From a virus, in IMG/VR virus record IMGVR_UViG_3300032285_002993, positions 1 through 44,214 of that record: a stretch of 44,214 nucleotides of DNA; one strand, given 5' to 3'. A program made the position numbers and the translations under genes. Positions 24,094 to 33,576 of this stretch are shown piece after piece. The number at the start of each line of letters is the position of its first letter. Within the stretch, counting starts at the first letter, position 1. The notes under the pieces were generated by a model. The model was not told the DNA's origin, ran no database searches, and saw nothing but the letters and a program-made list of their open reading frames with translations.

Positions 24094-27000
24094 TATAGTC
24101 TGTTCCCCCTAATTCTTTGTGAATCAATTTGTTTAATTTGTGACATAATTGTTCGTGCAATTTCATCTGGATTTGCATCAGATTTAACATTTACATTCAA
24201 GTTATAATTATACACTGAGTCGCCAAGTTCTGCTCCAGAATTTATGGCTCTTAGTGTATCTACTCCATGAGTATTGACAGCATATTTGCTCATAATAAAT
24301 TCACCTGGTGTAAGCATTGCTGGAATTGTATCTGCTCCACGAGCATACCCACCTGCTGCAAAATATTGTGGAACTAATCCGCCAGTATTAAGGTAACCTA
24401 AAATTGCTTTTCTAGAAGATACCACTTCTTGTCCAGTTAGTTGAACGCCATTATTTGCAACGGTCAAAGCAGTAATGGCTTTTTGAGCAATTGCATCTGC
24501 AGCATTTGATCCAGCAAGTGTATCAATATTTTTAATTCCTGCAACTTGTTTTGCTGCTGCATCAATAATTGGTGATGCTGCATTACTAAAATCAACTGCA
24601 GATAAAGCAGTACCCTTTGTTCCACCTGTTGCCAAGTTGTTCATGGTAAGAAGTGCAGCATATTCTTTAGCCTTTGCAATAACAGCATCCATAGTTGATG
24701 AAACTGAACCCCAGCCACCATTAATTGCACCTACAGCATTTGCAGTAGCAGCCAATGATTTAGCCATTTCGCCCTTAAGCAGTTTATCTTGTGCATCTGC
24801 TGCAGCATATGCTGCTTCCCATTCTGATCTTGTTCTTCCTTGAACTGTTGCCTGCTTATCCATAGTGTCAAGAACAATTGCCAATTTATCTTGTTCTAGT
24901 TGATATGTAAGAATTTTATCATTAATAACTTTTAACGATTTTTCTTGTGTTAAAAGTTCACCATTTTGAATAGCAGCAATTGCATCTGTTTGTTTTTGAA
25001 TCGCATCTAAGGCTGTTTGCTTGGCTTGCTCAAGAGTATATACTTGATCTTGATATCCCAAAATTTCTTTTTCAAGTTTTGCTTGTTCTAATCCAAGATC
25101 ATAAATCTTTTGATTATTTTGATATTGTTTTTCTGCAATTTGATCTTTAGTAAGTCCACTTACCCCACCCTTAAGATTATTAATTTCATTTTCTCTAGCC
25201 TTAGCAATAGCATCTTGCATTGATTGTCCATATGCTGCTGCATTAGATCCACGCATTTCTTGAACAGCCTTGGCTGCTGCAGAAATATCACCTTGTGAAA
25301 GTGCATCTGCCAAACCAAGTTGTTGCTTTTGTTGATTAATAATTTGATCATTAATCTTTTGAACTTCATTTAGGGCTGTTACTTGGTCATCATATTTTTT
25401 GTTAATTGCTTCTGCAGAGTGATTCATTACATCTAGGTCATGCGATAATACAGATGATTCATCTTGCAAAGATTGTATTGGTCTAGTAAACTGCATTTCA
25501 ATATTACGTTGAATTGCTGCAATTTTTTTATTAAATGCGTCAATCGGTCTTGTATAATTTGTCTCTACATCTCTATTTGCCTTATCTACAGCATATTGAA
25601 GATCTTGAATACGTGATTGAGTTTGGTTAATTTGATCTTGAAGTACCTTGGCTCTTGCTCCTTCTTCATCAATCATTGTTGTTAATTGTGCAAAGTTATG
25701 ACCTTGTTCTCCAGCAATGAGGTGCTCATTAGCCTGCTTCTTTGAATCAAGAATATCCATAGCAGCCTTAGCAGCAGCCATAATATTAGAACCAGCAGAC
25801 ATTGGATCGTTAAGTTGTGCAGCAAGTTTTCTTAGTTCAGCCTGTTGCTTAAGTGCTGCATTAATTTTAATTTGAGCATCACTAATCTTATTATTAGCAA
25901 CAAGGTTAGCCATATTTTCATCAGCGATGGTTTGCTCAACTGTAACCATGTCCATACCCATTTTAAGAAGTCTGGCTCGTGCTGCTACCTTGTCTTTTTC
26001 AATTTGAATTTCTTTTTGTTGTGTATCGTTATACTCACCAGAAATAGCCTGCTCTAATCCCTTTTGAGTGTTATAACCTTTTTGTGTTAATACAAAGTCT
26101 CCAGCAGCATATTTTTGTGTAACTGTTTTACCAGTAGTTGGATCTTTATACTTAATGCTTCCCGCTTTTTTAGCAGTAGTTCCAAACTTAGAGAGTTGTG
26201 CTGGATCTAGTCCAGAAATAAAATCAATAAATTGTTGGTTTGAACCCAATGCTCGAAGTTGTTCATTAATACCCTTAAACTGATCAAGTACAGCCTTTGG
26301 ACCCTTAGATGCAAGAGCCTTTAACAACTCATTGTATCCTCCTTGGGCACTAATAGCATTATTTCTAAAATCTCTTAATCTTCTATTAATATCATCAAAA
26401 GTAGTATCTCTATTGCCAGTTCCTCCACCATTCTTTGAGTTTCCGTCTAAAGATGAAAGGGTTGGTTTATCACCAATATAAGTATGTGATCCTTCTGCTG
26501 CTGCGAGTTCTGCAACTCCTGCAGCACCACCCTTTACTAAAGATTGATAAACTGTGGTATATGTATTTGTATAGAGTTGATTATTTTTACCATTATTGGA
26601 TGCTTCATTTGCTTTCTTTTTTGCATAATCATCCATAAACTTAAGTCGTGCTGCTTCATCTTTAAATGTAGTTTCATATATTGTTTGATATTTAGACATT
26701 GCTTCTTTTTTAATTGCATCTGGAAGTTTATCCCATTCTTTCCATTGAGATGTTAAAGCATCCATTCCAGATGCTGTCATTCCAGGCATGTCTTTATGAT
26801 CTGATACAAATTTTGCAATTACTTCTTTTGTTATTGGTGTATCAATTTTTTCAATAGCATCCAAATCTTTAGCAAGTTTGTCAAGACCTTTTTGACCAAG
26901 AGTATCAACAGCAACCTGCATATTAATCTCATTACCATCTAATGCCTGCATTGATGCAAGTGCTTTAGAAAACTTATCAAAATCTGCTGGCTGTCTTTTT

Positions 27001-30000
27001 GAAACAGTAAGCATAATTTGTTGTGTTTGTGTTTTATTTTTGCCAACAGATAACATTCCTTGAAGATCAGCAATTTTAGCAGCACCGTGAGTTTTAACCC
27101 CAATATCTAAAACAGTATCCAGTGCTTTAAGATTTCCATCAAACATATCAAGCATTGCCTTTGCTTGCCCTGGATTGAGTTGGCCATTAGCCATCATGAG
27201 ATCCATTCTTACTTCAAATGCTTGACCTTCTTTAAATGTTTTGAAGCCTTGTTTTGTATGGTCATCAGAAACTTTTGCTGTTCTTGAAAGAACATCTTCA
27301 GACATTGTTTTATATTCTGTATTTGCATATTTATCTTTAACTTGACTCTTTAATGAATTAAAGTATGCATCTTCTTGTCCTGTTCCTCCAGGTTGAACAA
27401 CATTTTTAAAGTTGTTTAAAGATCGATCAACCTGTTGTCCAACTAGTTGATTCATTTTAATTTCATCTGCAGTTGCCTGTGTAATTAATGCAGATAGTTT
27501 TCCTTGAATCTCTAACTGCTTTTGCTTATTTGTTGTTGCTGCGAGTTCTGCTTCAAGTCCACGCTTTTGATCGTCATACATTTTTTGTACAGCCTCTGCC
27601 TGTGCTTGTGCAATTGCTACAGTATTTTGATCATATGCAGCAAGTTGTGCTGCTTCATTTCTTCCACTATTACCCTTAGCCTTAGCATCTGCCATTGATT
27701 GCATAACTACATTGCTTCTATTTGCAGACACATCAACAATATTCATTCTTGCTTTAATAGGATCCTTTAGAATGTCTTCTCCATTTGGCCCTACAAGCAT
27801 TCTTAATTGACCCTGAATATTTGCAGTATATGTTGCATTTCCTAATTTATTTCCAATTGCCTGAGCAATGCTATTTGCTTGCTCTGCAGTCATAACACCA
27901 TCTGAAATATAAGATGCTAATTCTAACGATACTGCCTTTGCTGCTTCTGGTGCACCAACTTTTTTCATATTGTCAATAAAAGATTGAGACATATTCTTGC
28001 CAGCATCATTGGTTAAGAAGTTATTTCCGTAAGATGTGCCTGCTCTATTTGTATCATTGTAGTCATTAAATAATCCAAGAGATCTATTCTTTTGTGCTAA
28101 TTGAGATGCTCCGACCTTGCCGTTGATTTCACCAATTTTTTGCATTTTATCTGTAGTTGCAGAAATTGACAAAACGTATTTTGCTTGGGCAGCATCCGAT
28201 GCTTTAAGGTGTCGATTCCACATATAGAGTCCCACTGCTGCTGCTCCAAGTGCTACAACAATTCCTTGAGGCCCTGTTAGTCCAGCAAGCATTGGAGCCA
28301 TTGATGCAACAGTTGATGCTGTTCCCAATGCTGCTGTTACTTGAGGAGGTGCCCCCATTGCTCCAGCAACCATTGTTGCAACACCAAGTGCTCCTGCTGC
28401 TTTACCAGAAAACTTACCAACCTTTTCTTTACGCATTCCACGCTTCATTTGGTCATATTGTTTTTTAGTATATGGAGTTCCAGTATCTGGATCAATAACC
28501 ACACCTTCTTTTTCGGTGTTAATATATTTAGATGCTTCTTTTAGTGCATCCTCTTTATTAAGTCTGGTGTCTTTTAGTCTTGCCTGCGTTTGTGTGTTAA
28601 CATCTTCAATTGCAGAAGTTTTTCCACCCTTAAGTTCTTGAAGTGCTATCTCCATTTTTTGTTTTGCAGCATTAAATAATTCTTCTTCTTTTATTGCAAG
28701 GGCATCAAAAGATGCATTCATCTGGTGCGTTATCTTTGCAAAAGGATCTTTCTTTGCTGCATCAGCAGCAGCCTTTGAAGCCTTTGTTGCCATTTCAGAA
28801 GCAGATGCTGCAGCCTTATCTGCTTTAGCCTTTTCATGACTAGCCTTTGCTGCTTGCTTGGCAGACTCTTCTGCAACTTTATTTGCTGCTGCATTATTTA
28901 ATGCTTCCTTTAGTCTGCTTGCTGGAATTGAAATAGATGCACTAAGACTGCTAGACTCAACACTTCCACTATTTGCCCCATAAAGTTTTCTATAATGTCT
29001 ATCAATACTCTTTTGAGTTTGACGCATGGCTGGGTCAGTTTTCATATCTTCATACTTAGCAAGATTTGATTTATCTATTCCTCCTGCTGCTGAGTCACCA
29101 AGTTTCTTGGCTTGCATTGATACTTGAGCCTGACCTTCTTTCATTCCAATCTCAAGACCAAGTGCTACATTTTTACCAGCCTTACGAGCCTTTCGAGATG
29201 GTGATCTTGCATCAATTCCTTCAGAAGAATTAATTCCATCAATTAAATCACTGCCAATTTTTTGTCCTACTACTCCAGATTTTCCTCTTGCCTCACTGTT
29301 TAATAGTTTTGCATTACTTGCTTCAGTCCCAATTGTTCCAGCACCCGCTGCTTTAAGATCTGCATTAATGCCAGGAAGGTCTGCATCTTTTACAGAAATT
29401 CTTACTGCTGTAATGCTTTGTTTTGCTTGTCTAATAACTTGCTGAAAATCTGGAATTAGTGAAGCAATATCTCCTCTAACTTCTTCCTCAAGTGATCTAA
29501 ATATATCATCTGTAAAAGGCTGACCTTGGTTTTTAACATCAGCATTCCATGATTGAACTTTCTTTAAAAGTGCATCATCATAAATTTTAATTTGTCCTTG
29601 AAGTTGATCAAAATTTGCACCAACTAAGTTTGTCATTGTTCGCCATTTTTCAGTTCCAGTTTTTGCAAAGTCTTGCTCAAACGCCTTGCCAACTGACATT
29701 CCGTGCTCTTTAACAAAACCAGACTGATCTTGTGATGCCATGCCTCTATTAATAAACTGTTTCATTGAGAATCCAAAGGCATCTGCAACTCTTAGATCTG
29801 GGGTTTGACGACCAGATTTTGCATAATATTGATTAATAATATCTAGTTGTTTTTGTGCCTTATCAACAAGTTGAATTCCTTGTGGATTACTTCCAGACAT
29901 TTTTTCTGTTTGTCCTACGTGACCAAAAGAAGCACCATATTTTTCATCATATTTTGGATAGTATGCACCCATACGACTATAACCCTTTTCAGGATCATAA

Positions 30001-32441
30001 CTTTTGCCAACTTCTTTAATTCCTGTTTGAGTAATTTTACCAAATTTTGCTTGAGTATCAGCAACAACTTTATCAAATTCTGAAGCAATGTTTTCTCTAA
30101 TTTTTTCTAATGCAGCCTTTGATGTGTCAGCAATATCCAAACCAACTCTTTTTGCATAAGCAATAAGTTCTCTATCGTCTAGTCCAGCAATTCGAGTTCT
30201 TTCTTTATTCAACCACGCTGGAGTTTCTGCTTTTAGATTTCCAGTTGAATACCCTGGAATTTGATCATTAATAATTGCTGCAAGTAGTCCTCTATGCTTA
30301 TTACTTTGTGTAACAGGAACAACTGTTTCTCCTGGAGAAAGCATTGCTGGAACAACATCCCCTGCTCCCTTTGGACCAGGAACTGAGTAAACACCATCCG
30401 CATATCCAGGAATCATGGCACCCCTTGCTCCTGGCTTTATATTAAATAGTCCTGGGCTGGACATTGCAAGTGCATTGGCTTGAGATGCTGCATTGCCATA
30501 CGCTGTTGCTAATTGATTAACAGATCCCGCTTCAACATTAAATGTAGAAATTAACTGTTTATGTGATTCATGAAGTGCATGAGATTGTGCTAACTGCTCT
30601 GTTTCTGCCTGTGTAAGATAATCAAATCCTCCACCAAGAACATTACTCTGTCCATTAAGTTTTGCCATTCCTCCACGAAGCATTGCAAAAAATTTAATAA
30701 TATTTGCAACACCATTAGCAACAAGACCAAATGTCATGAGAACAACTGGAGCAATTCCTCCAACAATACCAATAAACATTGTTACAAACTTTTTTGTTCC
30801 GTCGCTAAGGTTGTTAAATCTTTCAAGTATTTTAGAAACAAAATTAACAATTGGGGTTGCAGCCTTTAAAAATGCTTCTCCAAGTGGTACTAATTTTTGC
30901 TTAAGGTTTTCCATGCTTTTTGCAAACTTAGTACTTGTCATATTTTCAACCTTGCCAAGTTCTCGTTGTGACAAAATTGCAAGTTCAGCAGTTGATGCCC
31001 CAGCAAGTCCTAAAACCTTACTTGCCTGTGTTCCATCTTTTGCTATATTTTGCAAAAGTGTTGAAACACGAGCAAACTGGAACTTGCCAAACATTGTTTC
31101 AATTGCTCTTGCTCTATCAAGAGGAGCAATAGAATCTAATGCCTTTGCAATTCCATAAACAGTTCCCTTAAGGTTTCCAGCATTTGCATCTACAATTCCC
31201 TTAATACTAATTCCAAATCCAGCAAGCATATCAGATGCTTTTTTACTTGGATTAATCATAGAAGCAAGAGAAGATTTGAGTGCGTTAGCACCTTCAGATG
31301 CATTAATTCCACCTTCCTTCATTGCTGTTAGGAAGAATGCAAGATCCTCAACATTACCACCAAGTTGTTTAACTACTGGTGCTGCTTTTGGAATAGCAGT
31401 TGTCATATCTTCAATAGAAAGTACCGTTTGGTTTTCTACTGCGTTTAAGAAGTTAATCTTTTTTGCTAGTTGATCACTTGAAATACCAAATGCATTTTGC
31501 AATGAAATCGTTGTTTGTAAAGCGTCTTGTTGTGAAACTTGACCAAGTACTGCAAGTTTTGTTGCATTTGTTACTTGATCAATTAATGCCTGTCCTGAAA
31601 AACCTGCTGCTGCTGCATCCGCAGCCATATTAACTGTATCAACAACCTTTACGCCCCACTTTGTAAATTCAACACCAAGCCTTCTAATATCTGCAATTGC
31701 TTTATCTGTAGCCCCTTGACTTGTTGTCATGTCGCCATAAACTCTTGACAAACGAGTTATGGCTTGTTCCATTTCTGTAAATGTTTTAGATGCAGTAGAG
31801 CCAAGAATCGTTAGTGGGATAGTTAAACCAACCATCAACTGACGACCTGCCCACTGGGTATTTTTACCAAAGTTTAAGAGGTTTGTTGATCCTTGCTGGA
31901 TTAACTTATTAAAGAATTGTTGTCTTTGTGCATTCATCTGCATGCGTGTTGCATAATCAGAAAATTCACCATTGATTGTTTGAAGGTGCTTTGGTACTAC
32001 TTGAAGTACCTTGACAAACTCACCCTGTGCATTTTGCAGTTGAATGTATTGTGTTTGAAGAGCCTTGACTCTATCCTTGGCTGCTCTATTAAGGATGTCT
32101 TTTTCTTGAGCAAACATATTGCTAAAGACTTTAGAGTTTTGAGTTGCTGCTGCTGCTGTAAATCTAGCATACTCTCGCATGCTAAACTTATTCTTTTCAA
32201 GTGCATCAGTAAAAGCAGTTGTTCCTGTTGCAATTGTTTTTTGGCTTGCAACAAATTTACCTGTTGAATTGATAGCCTGCATCAATTGGGCATTCAAGCC
32301 CTTTTGTGCATTTGCAGCAGCAACATTGCCCTCTGTTAGGGACTGATTAAATTTGCTAAGACCAGCCTGAAGTTGCCTTAGTTGTGCAAGGGCATTAGCG
32401 GTGTCAAAATGTATTCCTACATTAGCATTAACATCTGACAC
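24093..32441 (-). CDS. Tape measure protein, 2,782 residues
   Basis: Sets tail length and is threaded through the tail tube. It starts with GTG at 32441, with AAGGGGTG about eleven bases upstream; the nearby ATG at 32448 is out of frame. After helical residues 1-190 comes a TP901-type core (about 200-520) with TFTEMEQAITRLSRVYGDM. Hydrophobic stretches lie near 550-600 and 1340-1410 (IVVALGAAAVGLYMWN). Residues about 1180-1232 are an Ala/Lys-rich coiled coil. The motif PAMLSPGE (about 697) is repeated as PAMLTPGE (about 2707). By the common 0.15 nm per residue rule, the tail would be roughly 420 nm, long for a siphovirus. No peptidoglycan hydrolase motif is evident. Confidence 0.95.
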   Translation of the reverse strand: MSDVNANVGIHFDTANALAQLRQLQAGLSKFNQSLTEGNVAAANAQKGLNAQLMQAINSTGKFVASQKTIATGTTAFTDALEKNKFSMREYARFTAAAATQNSKVFSNMFAQEKDILNRAAKDRVKALQTQYIQLQNAQGEFVKVLQVVPKHLQTINGEFSDYATRMQMNAQRQQFFNKLIQQGSTNLLNFGKNTQWAGRQLMVGLTIPLTILGSTASKTFTEMEQAITRLSRVYGDMTTSQGATDKAIADIRRLGVEFTKWGVKVVDTVNMAADAAAAGFSGQALIDQVTNATKLAVLGQVSQQDALQTTISLQNAFGISSDQLAKKINFLNAVENQTVLSIEDMTTAIPKAAPVVKQLGGNVEDLAFFLTAMKEGGINASEGANALKSSLASMINPSKKASDMLAGFGISIKGIVDANAGNLKGTVYGIAKALDSIAPLDRARAIETMFGKFQFARVSTLLQNIAKDGTQASKVLGLAGASTAELAILSQRELGKVENMTSTKFAKSMENLKQKLVPLGEAFLKAATPIVNFVSKILERFNNLSDGTKKFVTMFIGIVGGIAPVVLMTFGLVANGVANIIKFFAMLRGGMAKLNGQSNVLGGGFDYLTQAETEQLAQSHALHESHKQLISTFNVEAGSVNQLATAYGNAASQANALAMSSPGLFNIKPGARGAMIPGYADGVYSVPGPKGAGDVVPAMLSPGETVVPVTQSNKHRGLLAAIINDQIPGYSTGNLKAETPAWLNKERTRIAGLDDRELIAYAKRVGLDIADTSKAALEKIRENIASEFDKVVADTQAKFGKITQTGIKEVGKSYDPEKGYSRMGAYYPKYDEKYGASFGHVGQTEKMSGSNPQGIQLVDKAQKQLDIINQYYAKSGRQTPDLRVADAFGFSMKQFINRGMASQDQSGFVKEHGMSVGKAFEQDFAKTGTEKWRTMTNLVGANFDQLQGQIKIYDDALLKKVQSWNADVKNQGQPFTDDIFRSLEEEVRGDIASLIPDFQQVIRQAKQSITAVRISVKDADLPGINADLKAAGAGTIGTEASNAKLLNSEARGKSGVVGQKIGSDLIDGINSSEGIDARSPSRKARKAGKNVALGLEIGMKEGQAQVSMQAKKLGDSAAGGIDKSNLAKYEDMKTDPAMRQTQKSIDRHYRKLYGANSGSVESSSLSASISIPASRLKEALNNAAANKVAEESAKQAAKASHEKAKADKAAASASEMATKASKAAADAAKKDPFAKITHQMNASFDALAIKEEELFNAAKQKMEIALQELKGGKTSAIEDVNTQTQARLKDTRLNKEDALKEASKYINTEKEGVVIDPDTGTPYTKKQYDQMKRGMRKEKVGKFSGKAAGALGVATMVAGAMGAPPQVTAALGTASTVASMAPMLAGLTGPQGIVVALGAAAVGLYMWNRHLKASDAAQAKYVLSISATTDKMQKIGEINGKVGASQLAQKNRSLGLFNDYNDTNRAGTSYGNNFLTNDAGKNMSQSFIDNMKKVGAPEAAKAVSLELASYISDGVMTAEQANSIAQAIGNKLGNATYTANIQGQLRMLVGPNGEDILKDPIKARMNIVDVSANRSNVVMQSMADAKAKGNSGRNEAAQLAAYDQNTVAIAQAQAEAVQKMYDDQKRGLEAELAATTNKQKQLEIQGKLSALITQATADEIKMNQLVGQQVDRSLNNFKNVVQPGGTGQEDAYFNSLKSQVKDKYANTEYKTMSEDVLSRTAKVSDDHTKQGFKTFKEGQAFEVRMDLMMANGQLNPGQAKAMLDMFDGNLKALDTVLDIGVKTHGAAKIADLQGMLSVGKNKTQTQQIMLTVSKRQPADFDKFSKALASMQALDGNEINMQVAVDTLGQKGLDKLAKDLDAIEKIDTPITKEVIAKFVSDHKDMPGMTASGMDALTSQWKEWDKLPDAIKKEAMSKYQTIYETTFKDEAARLKFMDDYAKKKANEASNNGKNNQLYTNTYTTVYQSLVKGGAAGVAELAAAEGSHTYIGDKPTLSSLDGNSKNGGGTGNRDTTFDDINRRLRDFRNNAISAQGGYNELLKALASKGPKAVLDQFKGINEQLRALGSNQQFIDFISGLDPAQLSKFGTTAKKAGSIKYKDPTTGKTVTQKYAAGDFVLTQKGYNTQKGLEQAISGEYNDTQQKEIQIEKDKVAARARLLKMGMDMVTVEQTIADENMANLVANNKISDAQIKINAALKQQAELRKLAAQLNDPMSAGSNIMAAAKAAMDILDSKKQANEHLIAGEQGHNFAQLTTMIDEEGARAKVLQDQINQTQSRIQDLQYAVDKANRDVETNYTRPIDAFNKKIAAIQRNIEMQFTRPIQSLQDESSVLSHDLDVMNHSAEAINKKYDDQVTALNEVQKINDQIINQQKQQLGLADALSQGDISAAAKAVQEMRGSNAAAYGQSMQDAIAKARENEINNLKGGVSGLTKDQIAEKQYQNNQKIYDLGLEQAKLEKEILGYQDQVYTLEQAKQTALDAIQKQTDAIAAIQNGELLTQEKSLKVINDKILTYQLEQDKLAIVLDTMDKQATVQGRTRSEWEAAYAAADAQDKLLKGEMAKSLAATANAVGAINGGWGSVSSTMDAVIAKAKEYAALLTMNNLATGGTKGTALSAVDFSNAASPIIDAAAKQVAGIKNIDTLAGSNAADAIAQKAITALTVANNGVQLTGQEVVSSRKAILGYLNTGGLVPQYFAAGGYARGADTIPAMLTPGEFIMSKYAVNTHGVDTLRAINSGAELGDSVYNYNLNVNVKSDANPDEIARTIMSQIKQIDSQRIRGNRL

Positions 32442-32461
32442 TGCTCATAACACCCCTTATC

Positions 32462-32776
32462 TTAGTTATTTAAAAATACTGAAGCATCTGCAAGTTGGAT
32501 TCCTGACGCTGCGTCAATGATTGCATATACTGTTGGAAGATCGATACTATCTTCCAAAACTGTCTTATCTGCTGCAAGTTCTGGCTTATATTGCTTAAGT
32601 GCAATTTGTGCACATTCTACAAGAACATCCATTGACTTTGCGTTATCTTCTGCTACACCTTGAAGTTCTTGGAACTTTTCCATGAACGGTCTTAGTAGTG
32701 AGATTTTAAGTGGTTGTACTTCTACGGTTGATCCATCAAACAATGTAATTGTTTTCTTTGATGTTGATTCTGCCAT
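32462..32776 (-). CDS. Tail assembly chaperone, short paralogue
   Basis: A 104-residue protein from the ATG at 32776 (MAESTSKKTITLFDG), which follows GGAGGAAATA. Its sequence parallels the N-terminal half of the preceding chaperone: VQPLKISLLRPFMEKFQE versus ATPLKIKYLREFMVAFED, AQIALKQYKPE versus AAIAMKQYYPK, and LPTVYAIIDAASGI versus MPIIYEIINVAAGI. It corresponds to the gpG part of the lambda gpG/gpGT pair, lacking the T-like extension, and lies directly before the tape measure, as chaperones do. It probably arose by duplication and would coat the tape measure during tail assembly. Confidence 0.8.
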   Translation of the reverse strand: MAESTSKKTITLFDGSTVEVQPLKISLLRPFMEKFQELQGVAEDNAKSMDVLVECAQIALKQYKPELAADKTVLEDSIDLPTVYAIIDAASGIQLADASVFLNN

Positions 32777-32802
32777 TATTTCCTCCATTAGTTGGTTAGT
32801 TA

Positions 32803-32811
32803 ATTATACCA
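32803..32811 (-). promoter_or_regulatory. Extended -10 candidate TGGTATAAT
   Basis: The minus strand reads TGG-TATAAT in the 50-base gap between the two chaperone genes, with a leader of about 20 bases containing GGAGG before the ATG at 32776. It could make extra transcript for the short chaperone and tape measure. No -35 is evident. Confidence 0.5.
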
Positions 32812-32826
32812 TAGCACAAACGTATT

Positions 32827-33510
32827 TTATTCTACTTTTTCGTAGTCTAAGCCCATGCCAATTCCAAATCCAGCCTTCTCTGCATTAAAACCTTGATATG
32901 CCAAAATATCATCTGCATCTGTTGCTTGACCTTTACTAAAGACTCTTGCCTTTAATTCTTCCCATTCATTTTTCTTTCCTGTTTGTTCATCTAAATTAAC
33001 ACCTTGCATTGCTGCCAAAAACTTTTTCTCTTCATAATCTAATTCTCTTTTTACGCTAAGAGTTGCAAGTATCTCTGGCATTGACATAGATCTTTCCAGT
33101 TCTTCATAGTCTTTCCAAATCCCCAGCAAAAAAACCTCAGATTCAATTTTTGCTAAATCTAAATCATCCCAAGATGAACCACTTTCAACGGCTTGTTTTT
33201 TAACTGGTTCGTCAGATTCTTTATTAATTTTAATTCCAGCAGCCACATTAATAATCTCATAAATAATTGGCATGTTAAGTAGATCTTCTACTTCATCGAT
33301 TCTTTTAACTTTTGGATAATATTGTTTCATTGCAATGGCAGCACATTTAGCCAAACGAGTCATTGCTTCAATATCTCCACCGCCACCATTTTTAACATCT
33401 TCAAAAGCAACCATAAACTCTCTAAGATATTTTATTTTTAAGGGAGTGGCTTCTATTTGATCATTATTTAATAATGTTATATATGCAACATCATATACTT
33501 TAGTAGCCAT
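32827..33510 (-). CDS. Tail assembly chaperone, long form (GT-like in one frame)
   Basis: A 227-residue chaperone. Residues 1-95 are the gpG-like domain shared with the next gene; residues about 107-180 carry the T-like part (WDDLDLAKIESEVFLLGIW, then MSMPEILATLSVKRELDY). In many phages the T part is reached by a -1 ribosomal frameshift, but here both parts are in one open frame. A slippery heptamer (T TTT TTG) lies at codons 127-128, and a -1 slip would stop after seven or eight more codons, giving a short form. The ATG at 33510 has no Shine-Dalgarno, but TGG-TATACT ends seven bases upstream. A strong terminator lies just before it. Confidence 0.85.
   Translation of the reverse strand: MATKVYDVAYITLLNNDQIEATPLKIKYLREFMVAFEDVKNGGGGDIEAMTRLAKCAAIAMKQYYPKVKRIDEVEDLLNMPIIYEIINVAAGIKINKESDEPVKKQAVESGSSWDDLDLAKIESEVFLLGIWKDYEELERSMSMPEILATLSVKRELDYEEKKFLAAMQGVNLDEQTGKKNEWEELKARVFSKGQATDADDILAYQGFNAEKAGFGIGMGLDYEKVE
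33127..33133 (-). other. Slippery heptamer T TTT TTG in the long chaperone gene
   Basis: On the minus strand the in-frame codons GTT TTT TTG form a run of seven T plus G, which allows a tandem -1 re-pairing. A -1 slip continues as GCT GGG GAT TTG GAA AGA CTA and then TGA, producing about 135 residues instead of 227. Whether it is used is unknown; homopolymers in AT-rich genes also occur by chance. Confidence 0.4.
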
Positions 33511-33516
33511 TAATAT

Positions 33517-33525
33517 AGTATACCA
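33517..33525 (-). promoter_or_regulatory. Extended -10 candidate TGGTATACT after terminator
   Basis: TGG-TATACT lies directly behind the T-run of the terminator and six bases before the ATG at 33510, so the transcript would begin at or next to the start codon. It would re-initiate transcription for the chaperone and tape measure block. No -35 is apparent. Confidence 0.5.
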
Positions 33526-33557
33526 AAAAAAGAAATACCCCGCCGAAGCGAGGTATT
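33525..33557 (-). terminator. Rho-independent terminator with UUCG loop
   Basis: On the minus strand a ten-pair stem AATACCTCGC / GCGGGGTATT (one G-T wobble) closes a TTCG loop, and is followed by TTCTTTTTTT. C(UUCG)G is an exceptionally stable tetraloop. The hairpin lies 20 bases after the major tail protein stop and would separate that abundant transcript from the tail assembly genes. Confidence 0.9.
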
Positions 33558-33576
33558 CCTATATATTAAGTTGTTA

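Noticed and set aside
30736-31158. A 140-codon plus-strand open frame inside the tape measure gene
   Set aside because: A shadow of the tape measure core; no start signal and no recognisable protein pattern.
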